DNA of 64,000 nucleotides from Psychromonas ingrahamii 37 (GTDB lineage: Bacteria; Pseudomonadota; Gammaproteobacteria; Enterobacterales; Psychromonadaceae). Position 1 is the stretch's first letter; each line of letters starts with the position of its first letter. This document shows, one piece after another, positions 1 through 9,564 of the stretch. Made by a program: the position numbers and the translations under genes. The notes below the pieces were generated by a model, which had not been told where the DNA came from, did no database searches, and saw only the letters and a program-made list of their open reading frames with translations. The stretch covers positions 434,001 to 498,000 of the forward strand of contig NC_008709.1 in NCBI RefSeq assembly GCF_000015285.1. The letters are read 5' to 3'.

Positions 1-296
1 CAAAGCAGATAACGGGAAGGTTTATCATAGGCGCTACCTGACAATCCTTCAAAATAAGCGGACAGCATGGGCAGTAAAGCAAACACGATAAGGGCGGTTA
101 ATAGGCTTTTTTCCAATAAAGTTAAAGGGTGTGCCTTAATATATCGGTAAAGGGAGGGAAGACTTATCAGTGCAATAAATAACAAAGGGAAGGCGCCGTA
201 GCCAGTGCCGGAGCGGACGGCAAAAGTCATCGAAAAAAAGATAAAAACAAAAAACTGGATATATTGCGCTTTTGTGAACAGGCATTTTTTTAGCAT
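1..296 (-). CDS. O-antigen ligase family protein (WaaL-like), 3' part outside the window
   Basis: The first 98 codons of a membrane protein that runs off the left edge are visible on the minus strand from an ATG at 296. The segment is strongly hydrophobic, with predicted helices near residues 12-26, 34-50 and 64-81, and it has the DKPSRYLL motif at 91-98 that is typical of O-antigen ligase/polymerase proteins. Family role: joining O-antigen or another sugar polymer to lipid A-core at the periplasmic face of the inner membrane. It follows waaF by only 6 bp, so it is probably co-transcribed with hldD and waaF as an LPS core operon. The catalytic periplasmic loop is not visible, so WaaL versus another Wzy-family protein cannot be settled. 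Confidence 0.7.
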   Translation of the reverse strand, partial: MLKKCLFTKAQYIQFFVFIFFSMTFAVRSGTGYGAFPLLFIALISLPSLYRYIKAHPLTLLEKSLLTALIVFALLPMLSAYFEGLSGSAYDKPSRYLL

Positions 297-302
297 AAGT
301 TG

Positions 303-1334
303 TTACTGTTCTTTAATTAATGAATGAACCGCTGCGGTAGCGCGTGAAGGGAGAAGTTCGGTTAAGCACTTAAGATGACCAAATTTGCATTGCTTCTTAA
401 AGCAGGGGCGGCACCCTATATCAGTATGCAAAACGCGAACATGTTGGCTAAGTGGTGGAGTGTATTTTGGAGAGCTCGATCCATATACGGCAACCAATGG
501 TCGATTATGCGCCGCTGCAACATGCATTAGACCAGAATCATTACTGACAACAATATTAGGCAGTGAAAGCAGATCAACCGCTTCCGACAACGTTGTTTTT
601 CCCGCTAGATTAATGCACTGCTTTTGTAAATCCGGGCTAAGCTGACTGCGAATAAGTTCACCGACTTGATGGTCTTTTTCTCCGCCAAAAACCCACACTT
701 GCCAGCCTGCTTCAATACGCTCTTGCGCCACTTTTGCATAATAACTGTCAGGCCAGCGTTTAGACGGGCCAAATTCAGCGCCAGGGCATAATCCTAGGAT
801 TTTTTGATCCACAGACAGGGTTAATTTATTGAGGGTATTATCAAGATTTTTCTGGTTTACCGTTAATGAAGGAAAAGGAATGACGGGTAACGCTTTGCTA
901 TCCGTCATCTCTTTTTTATCAAAAGCTAACGCACTGTAACGTTCAATCATTAAGGGAAAATTATCGCGATTATTACGTAAATCATTAATAATAAAATAAC
1001 GCGATTCACCTTTCCATGCAGTGCGTTTTTTTATTCCCGCGAAAAAAGGAATAAAGGCAGATTTAAACGAGTTAGGCTGGATAATCGCCCAGTCATAGAC
1101 GCCCGCCAACTGTTTGCCCATTTTATAGCGCAGCGCAATCTGCAACGCGCCATGGCCGATTGGCATGGCGATGGCGTTATCGACTTCTGGCATGCGGGTC
1201 AATAATGCATTGCACCAATTTGGTGCCAAAACATCAAGTTGTGCCTGGGGATATTGCTGTTTTAATAATTTATATAAACATTGCGACATCACCATATCGC
1301 CGACCCAAGAAGGACCGATAACTAATATTTTCAT
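303..1334 (-). CDS. waaF: ADP-heptose--LPS heptosyltransferase II (WaaF)
   Basis: This 343-residue glycosyltransferase family 9 protein transfers the second L-glycero-D-manno-heptose from ADP-heptose to the LPS inner core on the cytoplasmic side of the inner membrane. The N-terminal GPSWVGDMVM loop is at residues 7-16. The C-terminal nucleotide-sugar region has NDSGLMHVAAAH at about 265-276, followed by a Cys-rich tail (C308, C311, C316, C323) usual in WaaF. Length matches the family. It lies directly downstream of hldD, which makes its donor substrate, and upstream of a WaaL-like gene. Heptosyltransferases I and II are similar; the Cys tail and overall sequence favour II. Confidence 0.93.
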   Translation of the reverse strand: MKILVIGPSWVGDMVMSQCLYKLLKQQYPQAQLDVLAPNWCNALLTRMPEVDNAIAMPIGHGALQIALRYKMGKQLAGVYDWAIIQPNSFKSAFIPFFAGIKKRTAWKGESRYFIINDLRNNRDNFPLMIERYSALAFDKKEMTDSKALPVIPFPSLTVNQKNLDNTLNKLTLSVDQKILGLCPGAEFGPSKRWPDSYYAKVAQERIEAGWQVWVFGGEKDHQVGELIRSQLSPDLQKQCINLAGKTTLSEAVDLLSLPNIVVSNDSGLMHVAAAHNRPLVAVYGSSSPKYTPPLSQHVRVLHTDIGCRPCFKKQCKFGHLKCLTELLPSRATAAVHSLIKEQ

Positions 1335-1348
1335 TTTATTTATTCAAC

Positions 1349-2284
1349 TTATCTGTTTAGCCAAGCCATATATTCAGCAGTACCTTGTGCAACAGATTTG
1401 AAAGTATCTTTATAACCCGCTGCCCGCAAATTTGTTAAATCAGCTTCGGTGAAACTCTGGTAGCGACCTTTTAAATGTTCAGGAAAAGGGATGCGTTCAA
1501 CTTCGCCCTTCTGGTGATAAGCAACAACGGCTTGACCTACTTCAAGGAAAGATTCTGCTTGCCCTGTGCCCAGATTATAAATACCTGAAACATTATTATC
1601 AAAAAACCATAGATTTACTTTGCAGACATCTCCAATATAAACGAAATCACGTTTATGTTCACCTTCAAATAATTTAGCATTTTCACCGGCATTAAGCTGG
1701 TTATTTAAATGGAAGGCAACACTTGCCATACTGCCTTTATGCTGTTCGCGTGGGCCGTAGACATTAAAATAACGAAAACCTACAATTTGCGGCAGTGTTT
1801 CATCATGGGCTGCAGCATCTTCCCAGATACGTCGCACATACTGGTCAAACTGGAATTTAGAGTAGCCGTAAACATTTAATGGCTTTTCATATTTTAATTC
1901 TTCTTTAAAAGTATCGTTACCGCCATAGGTTGCCGCAGATGAAGCGTATAAAAATGGAATATCACGCTCAATACAGTAATGCAGCAGATCTTTAGAATAT
2001 TCATAATTATTTTCCATCATGAATTTGCCGTTCCATTCAGTGGTTGCCGAGCAGGCACCTTCATGGAAAATCGCTTCAATATCACCAAAATCCTGACCGG
2101 AGACAATTTGGGTGATGAATTCATCTTTATCCATATAATCCATGATTTGCAAATCAACCAGATTAACAAATTTGGCACCGTCAGTTAGGTCATCAACAAC
2201 CAGAATGTCGGTGATACCACGTTCATTAAGGGATTTAACTATACTGCTGCCGATAAAACCTGCACCACCTGTAACTATAAACAT
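1349..2284 (-). CDS. hldD: ADP-L-glycero-D-manno-heptose 6-epimerase
   Basis: This 311-residue short-chain dehydrogenase/epimerase catalyses the last step of ADP-L-glycero-beta-D-manno-heptose synthesis for the LPS inner core. The N-terminal Rossmann motif GGAGFIGS is at residues 6-13. Ser116 lies in SSAATYG and the catalytic Y139-x3-K143 pair is visible. The start has a strong ribosome site (CGGAGGTGA, 7 bases before ATG). It is divergent from the glycosyltransferase at 2453. A decayed copy of both ends of this gene lies at about 3774-3960. Confidence 0.96.
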   Translation of the reverse strand: MFIVTGGAGFIGSSIVKSLNERGITDILVVDDLTDGAKFVNLVDLQIMDYMDKDEFITQIVSGQDFGDIEAIFHEGACSATTEWNGKFMMENNYEYSKDLLHYCIERDIPFLYASSAATYGGNDTFKEELKYEKPLNVYGYSKFQFDQYVRRIWEDAAAHDETLPQIVGFRYFNVYGPREQHKGSMASVAFHLNNQLNAGENAKLFEGEHKRDFVYIGDVCKVNLWFFDNNVSGIYNLGTGQAESFLEVGQAVVAYHQKGEVERIPFPEHLKGRYQSFTEADLTNLRAAGYKDTFKSVAQGTAEYMAWLNR

Positions 2285-2452
2285 GTTCTCACCTCCGCAT
2301 GGAATCTAATTTAATATAAAAATTGTTGTCATTATACCATGCAATTATTTAAAGTGGGATCTCAACTTAGACCTGTAAGTTCATATATACCAAAGATGTT
2401 TTTCCAAACAGGTAAGGTATATGTGTATACCTTAATTATGAGTGGATTAAAT

Positions 2453-3538
2453 ATGAATATTCTTGAACTTTGTTTGTCAGATTCGTTAGGTGGCTTAGAG
2501 CTGCATTTCAGAGATTTTTCTGTTTGGTTAGATGAACAACAGAGTTCTGAGGGGCGAATTTTTGTTGCAACAAGATCAGAAACACCTTTAGCAAGCCGAA
2601 TGGAAAGTGATCTTTGCTTAACTAACCGTAACTTATGGCATGCCGCCAGATTGTCAAAATTTATATCAGCAAATAAAATTGACGTTGTACATATTCATGA
2701 TAAAAAAGATCTGCCTTTGCTGGCTTTGGTCAAATCAATCTGTTCTTACCCGTTTAAACTTGCGCATACTCGCCATATGTCTTTACCGGGGGGGAAACGT
2801 GATTTTTACCATAGCTGGCTGTATGGCAAAGTAGATGCTTATTTTGTGATTACAGAATGGATGAAATCACAGGTGATTAATAATTTACCTCTCGCGCCTG
2901 AAAAAATTCATAAAATAAATTTGGGAACTGCTGTTGTTGAGCGCTGCAGTGAGACTGAACTTTCTGAACTGAAAGATAATATTTTTTCTGAGCATCAGGG
3001 GTTATGGTTGGCTAATATTGCGCGCATTCAGCATGGTAAAGGCCAACATGTTTTTTTAGATGCTATTAAGCAATTAAAAGATAAAGGAATTCAAGTGGCC
3101 GGCGTCATTGCCGGTGGGACGGATGACCCTCAATATGTAAAACAGCTTGAAGATTATATTGAGCTGCACCAGCTTAAAGTGAAAATATTTGGTCATCGTG
3201 ATGATATTCCAGTCCTTATTCAAGCGATGGATGCTGTGGTATTAACCACTGAATGCGAAACATTTGGCTTGATTATGATTGAAGCTATGATGGCGGGGGT
3301 AGTTGCTATTGGCTCCAATTCAGGCGGAGTGCCTGAAATTATTGATCATCTTGAAAATGGATTGCTGTTCAATGTATTTGATCCTCAAGATTTGTCCAAA
3401 CAGATTCAATTATTGGATTTATCCAGCGAGTTAAAAGAAAAATTAGCATTGAAAGGACAACAAAAAGCATTACAGCGCTTTGAAAAGAAAAAACAATTTT
3501 TAGCGTTTAAAGAAAAGTTATTAAATTTAGAAGAATGA
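2453..3538 (+). CDS. Glycosyltransferase family 4 protein
   Basis: This GT-B fold glycosyltransferase is 361 residues from the start chosen here. The GT4 signature E-x7-E is present as E269 (CETFG) and E277 (IEAMMAG), followed by the GGVPEII loop, which together bind the nucleotide-sugar donor. The N-terminal half contains HIHDKKD and HTRHM, common in acceptor-side domains. The open frame extends 38 codons upstream to 2339, but MNILELCLSD is where family members begin and the upstream residues look like leader. Sitting divergently beside hldD and waaF, it probably adds a sugar to the LPS core. The sugar cannot be read from sequence. Confidence 0.85.
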   Translation: MNILELCLSDSLGGLELHFRDFSVWLDEQQSSEGRIFVATRSETPLASRMESDLCLTNRNLWHAARLSKFISANKIDVVHIHDKKDLPLLALVKSICSYPFKLAHTRHMSLPGGKRDFYHSWLYGKVDAYFVITEWMKSQVINNLPLAPEKIHKINLGTAVVERCSETELSELKDNIFSEHQGLWLANIARIQHGKGQHVFLDAIKQLKDKGIQVAGVIAGGTDDPQYVKQLEDYIELHQLKVKIFGHRDDIPVLIQAMDAVVLTTECETFGLIMIEAMMAGVVAIGSNSGGVPEIIDHLENGLLFNVFDPQDLSKQIQLLDLSSELKEKLALKGQQKALQRFEKKKQFLAFKEKLLNLEE

Positions 3539-4214
3539 AAGATCGATATTTTTTGAAAGTTTCCAGATTTAAAAAGCACTATTTGGGACGTTATTTTGGG
3601 CTAGGGGATATTTAGCCCACCCCTTTGAGCCTGAGACCTATCATGATTGTAGAACCGCGGGTTAAAGCAACGGATCTTTGACCCATACCCGGTATTTTCA
3701 GTAATCGGCTTTTATTTTTCGTTGTTCGTTATTTGGGCTATTTACTGCAATTATTTATTTCAGCTAAATAAAGAACAGTAGCCTGTGCAACGGTTTTAAA
3801 TATCTTCATTAAGAAACTTGACGATATTGCTGCCGATAAAACCTGCACTAGGCCACTATAAATATCTTTCACTTCTTAATGGGAATATTAAAAAAGCAAT
3901 CAAAAAAATAGCGTACATTACACTATGCCATTATTTAAAACGTTGGCCGACCTAAGCCGTGCCGCTTGATAATATCCATGAATATTATCGTTCCTTGTTT
4001 GCTCTGCATTTTCAAGCGTCAATGCAATAAAAGGATTAAACTTAACGCCCTCAAATCGTAATGTATTTTGAATATATTTATAAACATCTCAGAGAGATGC
4101 CAGTCAAAAAGCTAAGGGATAATTATTTATCAAGCATGTAAATGAAATGTTGCAACTATTTGCGACTATTTGTTAGATTGAGTCTGTACAAGTTACTTTT
4201 AATAGGAAATCACT
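3539..4214. other. Gene-free stretch with decayed hldD/glycosyltransferase sequence
   Basis: No intact gene is seen in these 676 bases. The segment from about 3774 to about 4010 is recognisably a degenerate copy of the neighbouring hldD gene and its divergent partner (listed separately). The first 230 bases (3539-3770) have several short stops in all frames and I recognise nothing in them. The last 130 bases before 4215 should hold the glpE promoter; no clear -35/-10 pair stood out. Confidence 0.6.
3774..4010 (-). pseudogene. Degenerate internally deleted copy of hldD and the start of the glycosyltransferase
   Basis: Bases 3774-3812 (AGTAGCCTGTGCAACGG and on) match the 3' end of hldD at about 1376-1413. 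Directly after, 3812-3860 matches the 5' end of hldD at 2228-2282, including GCTGCCGATAAAACCTGCAC. The match continues through the intergenic spacer to GCCATTATTTAAA at about 3927-3940 (compare 2339), then to a decayed start of the GT4 gene near 3978 (MNI..., then stops). The middle of hldD is missing. This is a remnant of a direct duplication that lost its centre, not a functional gene. Confidence 0.75.
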
Positions 4215-4517
4215 ATGTCAGGCTATCAGTTAATTAATGCTTATGATGCGAAACAACGCTCACTAAAAGAAAATATTCAACTCGTTGATATTCGAGATGC
4301 TAATTCGTTTGAAATAGCCCATGCAGAAGGCTCTTTCCACCTTACTAACGATACTATTGCTGACTTTATCGAAGAGGTAGAGGTTAATACGACTGTCTTT
4401 GTCATCTGTTACCATGGCAATAGCAGTAAAGGTGTTGCACAATACCTTTGTACTCAGGGTTATTTAGATGTGTATAGTGTGAATGGTGGATTTGAGGGCT
4501 GGCAGCTTGTTGAGTAG
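4215..4517 (+). CDS. glpE: Thiosulfate sulfurtransferase GlpE (single-domain rhodanese)
   Basis: A 100-residue single rhodanese domain. The active-site loop CYHGNSS is at residues 65-71, with Cys65 as the persulfide-forming residue, exactly as in the GlpE group. The earlier LVDIRD motif (23-28) and the terminal GGFEGW are also typical. It transfers sulfane sulfur from thiosulfate to cyanide in vitro and probably to thioredoxin-like acceptors in the cytoplasm. It stands alone here, away from glpG/glpR. AGGAAA 7 bases upstream supports the start. Confidence 0.9.
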   Translation: MSGYQLINAYDAKQRSLKENIQLVDIRDANSFEIAHAEGSFHLTNDTIADFIEEVEVNTTVFVICYHGNSSKGVAQYLCTQGYLDVYSVNGGFEGWQLVE

Positions 4518-4612
4518 TAGGAATAAAATAATAGCAACTGATTGATTTTATATCAGGTTTCTGGGGTTGAAATCAAGGCTGACTTTCAAAATTATTCTAT
4601 AGGTTAGAATCT

Positions 4613-4633
4613 CTAATTAATGGAATTGGTATA
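4613..4633 (-). repeat. Solo copy of an ATACCAATTCCATTAATTA-type dispersed repeat
   Basis: Read on the minus strand this is TATACCAATTCCATTAATTA. The same sequence with few changes occurs at 28289-28310 and as an inverted pair at 54354-54463, all in intergenic DNA. It looks like the terminus of a small non-autonomous element. Confidence 0.55.
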
Positions 4634-4670
4634 AATTATTTAACTGTTATTTTTATAGAAAGGCAAAAAT

Positions 4671-5021
4671 ATGAGCGTAGTTGATACTGATGTTATTGAT
4701 GCTATTGGGTTGGAGAAAGAAGCGCAACGGGTTTTTTTAAGTATTATAGATGCTCTGGTATGGGATGCTGAAAATGTACATCTCTATACCCTTCAGGAAA
4801 AAATTAATACTTACCTGCATTTTATTGAATCAGGCGAATTAGATAAAGCATTACCCGATGGCAAAGGTTTTGATATTGCCATTGAGCTTATTTTAAAACA
4901 TATGCCCAGCGATCCAGCCATTACTTTTTTTGATAAAACCACGCAAATATTGCTCGATAAAGGTATTATTTTTGTTTTTGGACCGAATCGAGATAGCGGT
5001 TATGTGGAACAACAAAGTTAA
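4671..5021 (+). CDS. Small conserved protein, DUF6572-like
   Basis: A 116-residue soluble protein without signal peptide or membrane segment. The pattern VIDAIGL ... ALVWDAENVHLYTLQEKINTYLHFIESGEL resembles the DUF6572 family (D/W-rich strand, then the LQEKIN-YL-FIESG helix); the assignment is from memory of the family pattern. No enzymatic residues stand out. It is preceded by AAAGGCAAAAAT before ATG and followed at once by a rho-independent terminator, so it is a monocistronic gene or the end of a short glpE transcript. Function unknown. Confidence 0.75.
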   Translation: MSVVDTDVIDAIGLEKEAQRVFLSIIDALVWDAENVHLYTLQEKINTYLHFIESGELDKALPDGKGFDIAIELILKHMPSDPAITFFDKTTQILLDKGIIFVFGPNRDSGYVEQQS

Positions 5022-5051
5022 TCTGTTTTTGACTTTATTATAAAAAATATT

Positions 5052-5080
5052 AAAAAAGCGACGTAAGTCGCTTTTTTTTT
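5052..5080 (+). terminator. Rho-independent terminator after the DUF6572-like gene
   Basis: Stem AAGCGAC/GTCGCTT with a GTAA tetraloop, preceded by an A run and followed by nine T. It lies 30 bases after the stop codon at 5021 and can act in both directions. Confidence 0.9.
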
Positions 5081-5193
5081 AAATTTTCCTCTGTTGCAGA
5101 GAAAGTTGTGGAGCGTGCCCCTGTAATTTTATGCGTAAGGCAAAAAATGAGAAATATTTTTTAAAAATATGTACTCAATTGTCATCTTTTTCA

Positions 5194-5223
5194 TTGCCAG
5201 TACCCCACAATATTTGGGATAAT
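5194..5223 (+). promoter_or_regulatory. Candidate sigma-70 promoter of tkt
   Basis: TTGCCA at 5194-5199, an 18-base spacer, and GATAAT at 5218-5223 (preceded by TGG) give a plausible -35/-10 pair 70 bases before the transketolase start. Prediction by eye only. Confidence 0.5.
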
Positions 5224-5293
5224 CGCGGCGCTCTACACCACATCACTAAATTTTCAGCAATTGAACTCAATTGCAACCTATCAGGAGAAAGAC

Positions 5294-7297
5294 ATGCCAC
5301 CTCGTAAAGAGCTAGCTAACGCGATTCGTGCACTCAGTATGGATGCCGTACAAAAAGCCAATTCAGGTCACCCTGGAGCTCCAATGGGGATGGCTGATAT
5401 AGCCGAAGTCCTTTGGCGTGATTTCTTAAAACATAACCCAACTAACCCGCAGTGGGCCGATCGTGACCGTTTTGTTCTGTCTAATGGCCATGGATCAATG
5501 CTGATTTACTCGCTGCTGCATTTAACCGGTTATGCATTGTCAATTGAGGATCTTAAATCGTTCCGTCAACTGCATTCTAAAACACCTGGACATCCTGAAT
5601 ACGGTTACGCACCGGGTATCGAAACAACAACAGGTCCGTTAGGTCAAGGTCTGACTAATGCGGTGGGTATGGCGATTGCTGAAAAATCATTAGCAGCACA
5701 ATTTAACCGTCCAGCGCACGATATCGTTGATCATTTTACTTATACTTTCTTAGGTGATGGTTGTTTAATGGAAGGGATCTCACATGAAGCTTCCTCATTA
5801 GCGGGTACTTTAGGACTCGGAAAACTGATTGCATTCTGGGATGACAACGGAATTTCAATCGATGGTAACGTTGATGGTTGGTTTACGGATGATACACCGG
5901 CACGTTTTAAAGCATACGGCTGGCAGGTAATTTCTGTTGATGGCCATAACAGCGAAGAGATTAAAGCGGCGATTATCGCAGCTCAAGCTGAAACATCTAA
6001 ACCAACGATGATTTGTTGTAAAACCATTATCGGTTTTGGTGCGCCAACCAAACAGGGTACACATGGCTGTCACGGTGCGCCACTTGGTGCCGATGAAATA
6101 ATCGCAACACGTAAAGCATTAGGCTGGAACTACGGTGATTTTGAAATTCCTGCAGATATCTATGCCGGTTGGGATAATAAAGAACAGGGGCAAGCCCTTG
6201 AAAATTCATGGGATGAACAGTTTGCCGCATATGCAAGCGCGTACCCTGAATTAGCCGCTGAATATAAGCGTCGTATCAATGGCGACATGCCAAGCGACTG
6301 GGAAGTTAAATCAACGCAGTATATCGAGGAATTACAAGCGAGTCAGGCGAATATTGCAACCCGTAAAGCGTCACAAAACTGCATCGAAGCATTTGGCACA
6401 ATGTTGCCTGAATTATTAGGTGGCTCTGCCGATTTAGCCCCTTCGAACCTGACTATGTGGTCTGGTACTAAAGCGATTACTGCTGATGACGCGTCGGGCA
6501 ACTATTTACACTACGGTGTACGTGAGTTTGCAATGTCAGCCATTGTTAACGGTATTGCTTTGCATAAAGGTTTTGTGCCCTTTGGCGCAACCTTCTTAAT
6601 GTTTATGGAATATGCGCGTAATGGTTTACGTATGTCGGCCTTAATGAAGCAGCGTGCGATTCAAGTATTCACCCATGACTCAATCGGTCTGGGCGAAGAT
6701 GGGCCCACTCATCAACCCGTTGAACAAATTGCCAGCTTGCGTTTAACTCCAAATATGAACACCTGGCGCCCTTGTGACAGCGTAGAGTCTGCCGTTGCCT
6801 GGAAATCAGCCATTGAGCGAATCGATGGTCCAACATCACTGGTCTTCAGTCGTCAAAATCTGCAACCTCAAGCGCGTGATGCACAGCAGCTCAGCGATGT
6901 CGCTAAAGGTGGTTATGTCTTACTTGAAAGTAAAGAGTTTGACAGTGCAAATTCAGCGTCGATTATGCTGATTGCAACGGGTTCTGAAGTACAACTTGCT
7001 GTTGAAGCCTACAACGAATTAACAGCACAGGGTAAAGCGGTACGTGTTGTGTCTCTTCCTTGTACAGATATTTTTGAAACTCAAAGTGCCGAGTATAAAG
7101 AGTCTGTTCTACCTGCCCTTGTGACTAAACGTCTGGCAATAGAGGCCGGTATTGCTGATTACTGGTACAAATATGTTGGCCTAAATGGAAAAGTTATTGG
7201 TATGACCACCTTTGGTGAGTCAGCACCCGCTGAACAGTTATTTAAAATGTTTGGTTTCACCGTAGAAAACGTTGTTGAGTCCGCTCAGACTTTATAA
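5294..7297 (+). CDS. tkt: Transketolase
   Basis: A 667-residue thiamine diphosphate enzyme that moves two-carbon ketol units between sugar phosphates in the non-oxidative pentose phosphate pathway (cytoplasm, dimer). His26 in SGHPGAPMG, the TPP motif beginning GDGCLMEG near residue 154, and the C-terminal domain are all present. The frame is open from 5261, but the start at 5294 has TCAGGAGAAAGAC in front and gives the [17 protein letters not shown] beginning usual for the family. It stands alone; pgk and fbaA, which neighbour tkt in many relatives, lie 35 kb away. Confidence 0.97.
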   Translation: MPPRKELANAIRALSMDAVQKANSGHPGAPMGMADIAEVLWRDFLKHNPTNPQWADRDRFVLSNGHGSMLIYSLLHLTGYALSIEDLKSFRQLHSKTPGHPEYGYAPGIETTTGPLGQGLTNAVGMAIAEKSLAAQFNRPAHDIVDHFTYTFLGDGCLMEGISHEASSLAGTLGLGKLIAFWDDNGISIDGNVDGWFTDDTPARFKAYGWQVISVDGHNSEEIKAAIIAAQAETSKPTMICCKTIIGFGAPTKQGTHGCHGAPLGADEIIATRKALGWNYGDFEIPADIYAGWDNKEQGQALENSWDEQFAAYASAYPELAAEYKRRINGDMPSDWEVKSTQYIEELQASQANIATRKASQNCIEAFGTMLPELLGGSADLAPSNLTMWSGTKAITADDASGNYLHYGVREFAMSAIVNGIALHKGFVPFGATFLMFMEYARNGLRMSALMKQRAIQVFTHDSIGLGEDGPTHQPVEQIASLRLTPNMNTWRPCDSVESAVAWKSAIERIDGPTSLVFSRQNLQPQARDAQQLSDVAKGGYVLLESKEFDSANSASIMLIATGSEVQLAVEAYNELTAQGKAVRVVSLPCTDIFETQSAEYKESVLPALVTKRLAIEAGIADYWYKYVGLNGKVIGMTTFGESAPAEQLFKMFGFTVENVVESAQTL

Positions 7298-7330
7298 TAT
7301 TAGTTAATCAACCCTGTTTATTAGGGGAAT

Positions 7331-7357
7331 AAAAGCCGCGTTTATCGCGGCTTTTTT
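7331..7357 (+). terminator. Rho-independent terminator of tkt
   Basis: Perfect 10-bp stem AAAAGCCGCG/CGCGGCTTTT with a TTTAT loop, followed by T residues, 33 bases after the tkt stop codon. Confidence 0.92.
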
Positions 7358-7442
7358 GTTTTAAGCGTTGATTAGATTAATAATAGATTCCTTTCCAAAT
7401 AACATATTGAATGCTCGCCGCATGAAATATTAAGCCTTTCTG

Positions 7443-7458
7443 TCAGATCCCGGTCACA
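7443..7458 (+). promoter_or_regulatory. Possible CRP site upstream of rbsD
   Basis: TCAGA-N6-TCACA partly matches the CRP pattern TGTGA-N6-TCACA; the right half is perfect and the left half has three of five bases. It lies 55 bases upstream of the RbsR-like operator, a reasonable place for catabolite activation of a ribose operon, and crp itself is in this window. Weak evidence. Confidence 0.35.
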
Positions 7459-7512
7459 TATTTACTTTAATTAAAGTGCAAACCACCTTATTCTGTTCTA
7501 AATTAACGCCAT

Positions 7513-7536
7513 CGAAACGTTTGCGCAATCGTTTCG
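7513..7536 (+). promoter_or_regulatory. LacI-family operator, probably for RbsR
   Basis: CGAAACGTTTGC/GCAATCGTTTCG is a 24-base inverted repeat with 11 of 12 complementary pairs and a central CG step, the form bound by LacI/PurR-type repressors. It resembles known RbsR operators with GAAACGTTTC cores. It lies 80 bases upstream of rbsD, and rbsR ends the same operon, so ribose-relieved autoregulation is likely. Confidence 0.75.
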
Positions 7537-7615
7537 TTTGTAAAAATTTACAAAAAAATAATATTTAAATATATTCATAATCTTAAAAATACAATGAATT
7601 ATTAAGGCGAACTCC

Positions 7616-8032
7616 ATGAAAAAAACCGCACTGCTCAACGCTGAATTATCTTACCTGGTCGCTTCGCTGGGGCACTTTGATGAAATAACTATCTGTGATG
7701 CGGGATTGCCTATTCCAAATGAGACACAGCGAATTGATCTTGCCTTAACCCATGGTGTACCCGCCTTTATTGATACGGTTCGCGTGATCTTAAGTGAAAT
7801 GCAAATTACAGGCGTTTTATTAGCCAGTGAATTCAAACAAGTCAGCCCTGATTTACACCGGGCATTAATTGAACTTGTCGAACAGGAAAAGCTTGCTGGC
7901 AGCAGGATAGAACTTATCTATATCAGCCACGAAGCCTTTAAGGAAAGAACATCGAACAGCAAAGCGGTGGTTCGCACGGGTGAATGTACTCCTTATGCCA
8001 ATGTTATTTTCCAATCTGGTGTGGTTTTTTAG
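7616..8032 (+). CDS. rbsD: D-ribose pyranase RbsD
   Basis: A 138-residue protein that interconverts beta-pyranose and beta-furanose forms of ribose so that RbsK can use it. The catalytic His20 is in the SLGHFDEITICDAGLPIP region (residues 18-35), and the C-terminal GECTPYANVIFQSGV is typical. Length agrees with the family. First gene of rbsDACBKR, preceded by a LacI-type operator and AAGGCGAACTCC before ATG. Confidence 0.96.
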   Translation: MKKTALLNAELSYLVASLGHFDEITICDAGLPIPNETQRIDLALTHGVPAFIDTVRVILSEMQITGVLLASEFKQVSPDLHRALIELVEQEKLAGSRIELIYISHEAFKERTSNSKAVVRTGECTPYANVIFQSGVVF

Positions 8033-8058
8033 TTACAAATAATGATTAAGGAGCTGAG

Positions 8059-9564
8059 ATGAATCAGCCAATTTTAGAACTAAAAGACATTCATAAATCA
8101 TTCCCAGGCGTAAAAGCCCTTGATAATGCGTGTTTAAATGTTTATCCCGGTAAAGTCATGGCGTTATTAGGGGAAAATGGTGCGGGTAAATCAACTTTAA
8201 TGAAAGTATTAACCGGTATTTACGCGCTTGATCAAGGTGAAGTGCGTTATGAAAACAACAAAGTTAATTTTGCTGGACCCCGAGAGTCACAGGAGGCGGG
8301 CATTGGTATTATTCATCAGGAGTTGAACCTGATTCCAGAATTAACCATTGCTGAGAATATTTTTCTTGGGCGTGAAATAACCAATGCTTTTGGCGGCATT
8401 AAGTGGTCTGTTATGTTCGACGAAGCTGATGCTTTGCTGCAGCGTTTAAATGTAAAACATAAATCCTCACAGCTACTCGGTGATCTTAGTCTCGGTGAGC
8501 AGCAGATGGTTGAAATAGCCAAAGCACTGTCGTTTAAATCCAAAGTTATTATTATGGATGAGCCGACAGATGCATTAACGGATACGGAAACGGCGTCCCT
8601 GTTTAAAGTGATTAACGAATTACGGGACGCGGGTTACGGCATTGTTTATATTTCACATCGCTTAAAAGAGATTTTTGAGATTTGTGATGATATCACCGTG
8701 TTACGTGACGGAAAATTTATTGTAGAGCGCAAAGTGTCAGAGATAGATGAGGATACCTTAATCGAATTAATGGTTGGACGGCGATTAGATGAGCAGTATC
8801 CCCGTATAGACAGTGTAAATGGTACTACTTGTTTAGAGGTGAAAAACTTATCGGCTGCTGATATTCATAATGTTAATTTTTCTCTTAATCACGGTGAAAT
8901 ATTGGGTGTTTCAGGTTTAATGGGAGCGGGACGCACTGAACTGATGAAGGTGATTTATGGTGCATTAAAACGCGACTCAGGTGAACTGCTTTTAGAAGGA
9001 CAATCTATTCATGCTCACACTCCGCAGCAGGGGCTTGATTATGGTATTGCTTATATCTCCGAAGACCGTAAAGGTGATGGACTGGTTCTTGGATTATCCG
9101 TTAAAGAAAATATGTCACTTTGTGCATTAAAACAGTTTTCAAAAGGGATACAGCTGGATCACCAGGCAGAAACAATCGCTGTTGAAGACTTCATCGGTTT
9201 ATTTAATATTAAAACCCCGTCAATGGATCAAATTATCGGTAATTTATCCGGTGGTAATCAGCAAAAAGTCGCGATTGCTAAGGGATTAATGACTAAGCCC
9301 AAAGTATTGATTCTGGATGAACCGACTCGGGGTGTGGATGTCGGTGCTAAAAAAGAGATCTATCAACTTATTAACCAATTTAAAGCGGAAGGGATGAGTA
9401 TTATTCTGGTTTCTTCTGAAATGCCCGAGGTACTCGGTATGAGCGATCGTATTATTGTAATGCATCAAGGTCGAATCAGCGGTGAATTTAACCACGCAGA
9501 TGCTGATCAGGAAAAACTAATGGCTTGTGCTGTTGGTAAAGTCAGCAACGAGGTAGCAGCATGA
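8059..9564 (+). CDS. rbsA: Ribose ABC transporter ATP-binding protein RbsA
   Basis: A 501-residue protein with two fused ABC ATPase domains that energises ribose import through RbsC. The first half has Walker [10 protein letters not shown] (residues 38-46), signature LSLGEQQ and Walker [11 protein letters not shown]. The second half has the degenerate Walker [10 protein letters not shown] and the signature [15 protein letters not shown], as usual for sugar importers of this class. The stop codon overlaps the rbsC start (ATGA), indicating translational coupling. Confidence 0.97.
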   Translation: MNQPILELKDIHKSFPGVKALDNACLNVYPGKVMALLGENGAGKSTLMKVLTGIYALDQGEVRYENNKVNFAGPRESQEAGIGIIHQELNLIPELTIAENIFLGREITNAFGGIKWSVMFDEADALLQRLNVKHKSSQLLGDLSLGEQQMVEIAKALSFKSKVIIMDEPTDALTDTETASLFKVINELRDAGYGIVYISHRLKEIFEICDDITVLRDGKFIVERKVSEIDEDTLIELMVGRRLDEQYPRIDSVNGTTCLEVKNLSAADIHNVNFSLNHGEILGVSGLMGAGRTELMKVIYGALKRDSGELLLEGQSIHAHTPQQGLDYGIAYISEDRKGDGLVLGLSVKENMSLCALKQFSKGIQLDHQAETIAVEDFIGLFNIKTPSMDQIIGNLSGGNQQKVAIAKGLMTKPKVLILDEPTRGVDVGAKKEIYQLINQFKAEGMSIILVSSEMPEVLGMSDRIIVMHQGRISGEFNHADADQEKLMACAVGKVSNEVAA

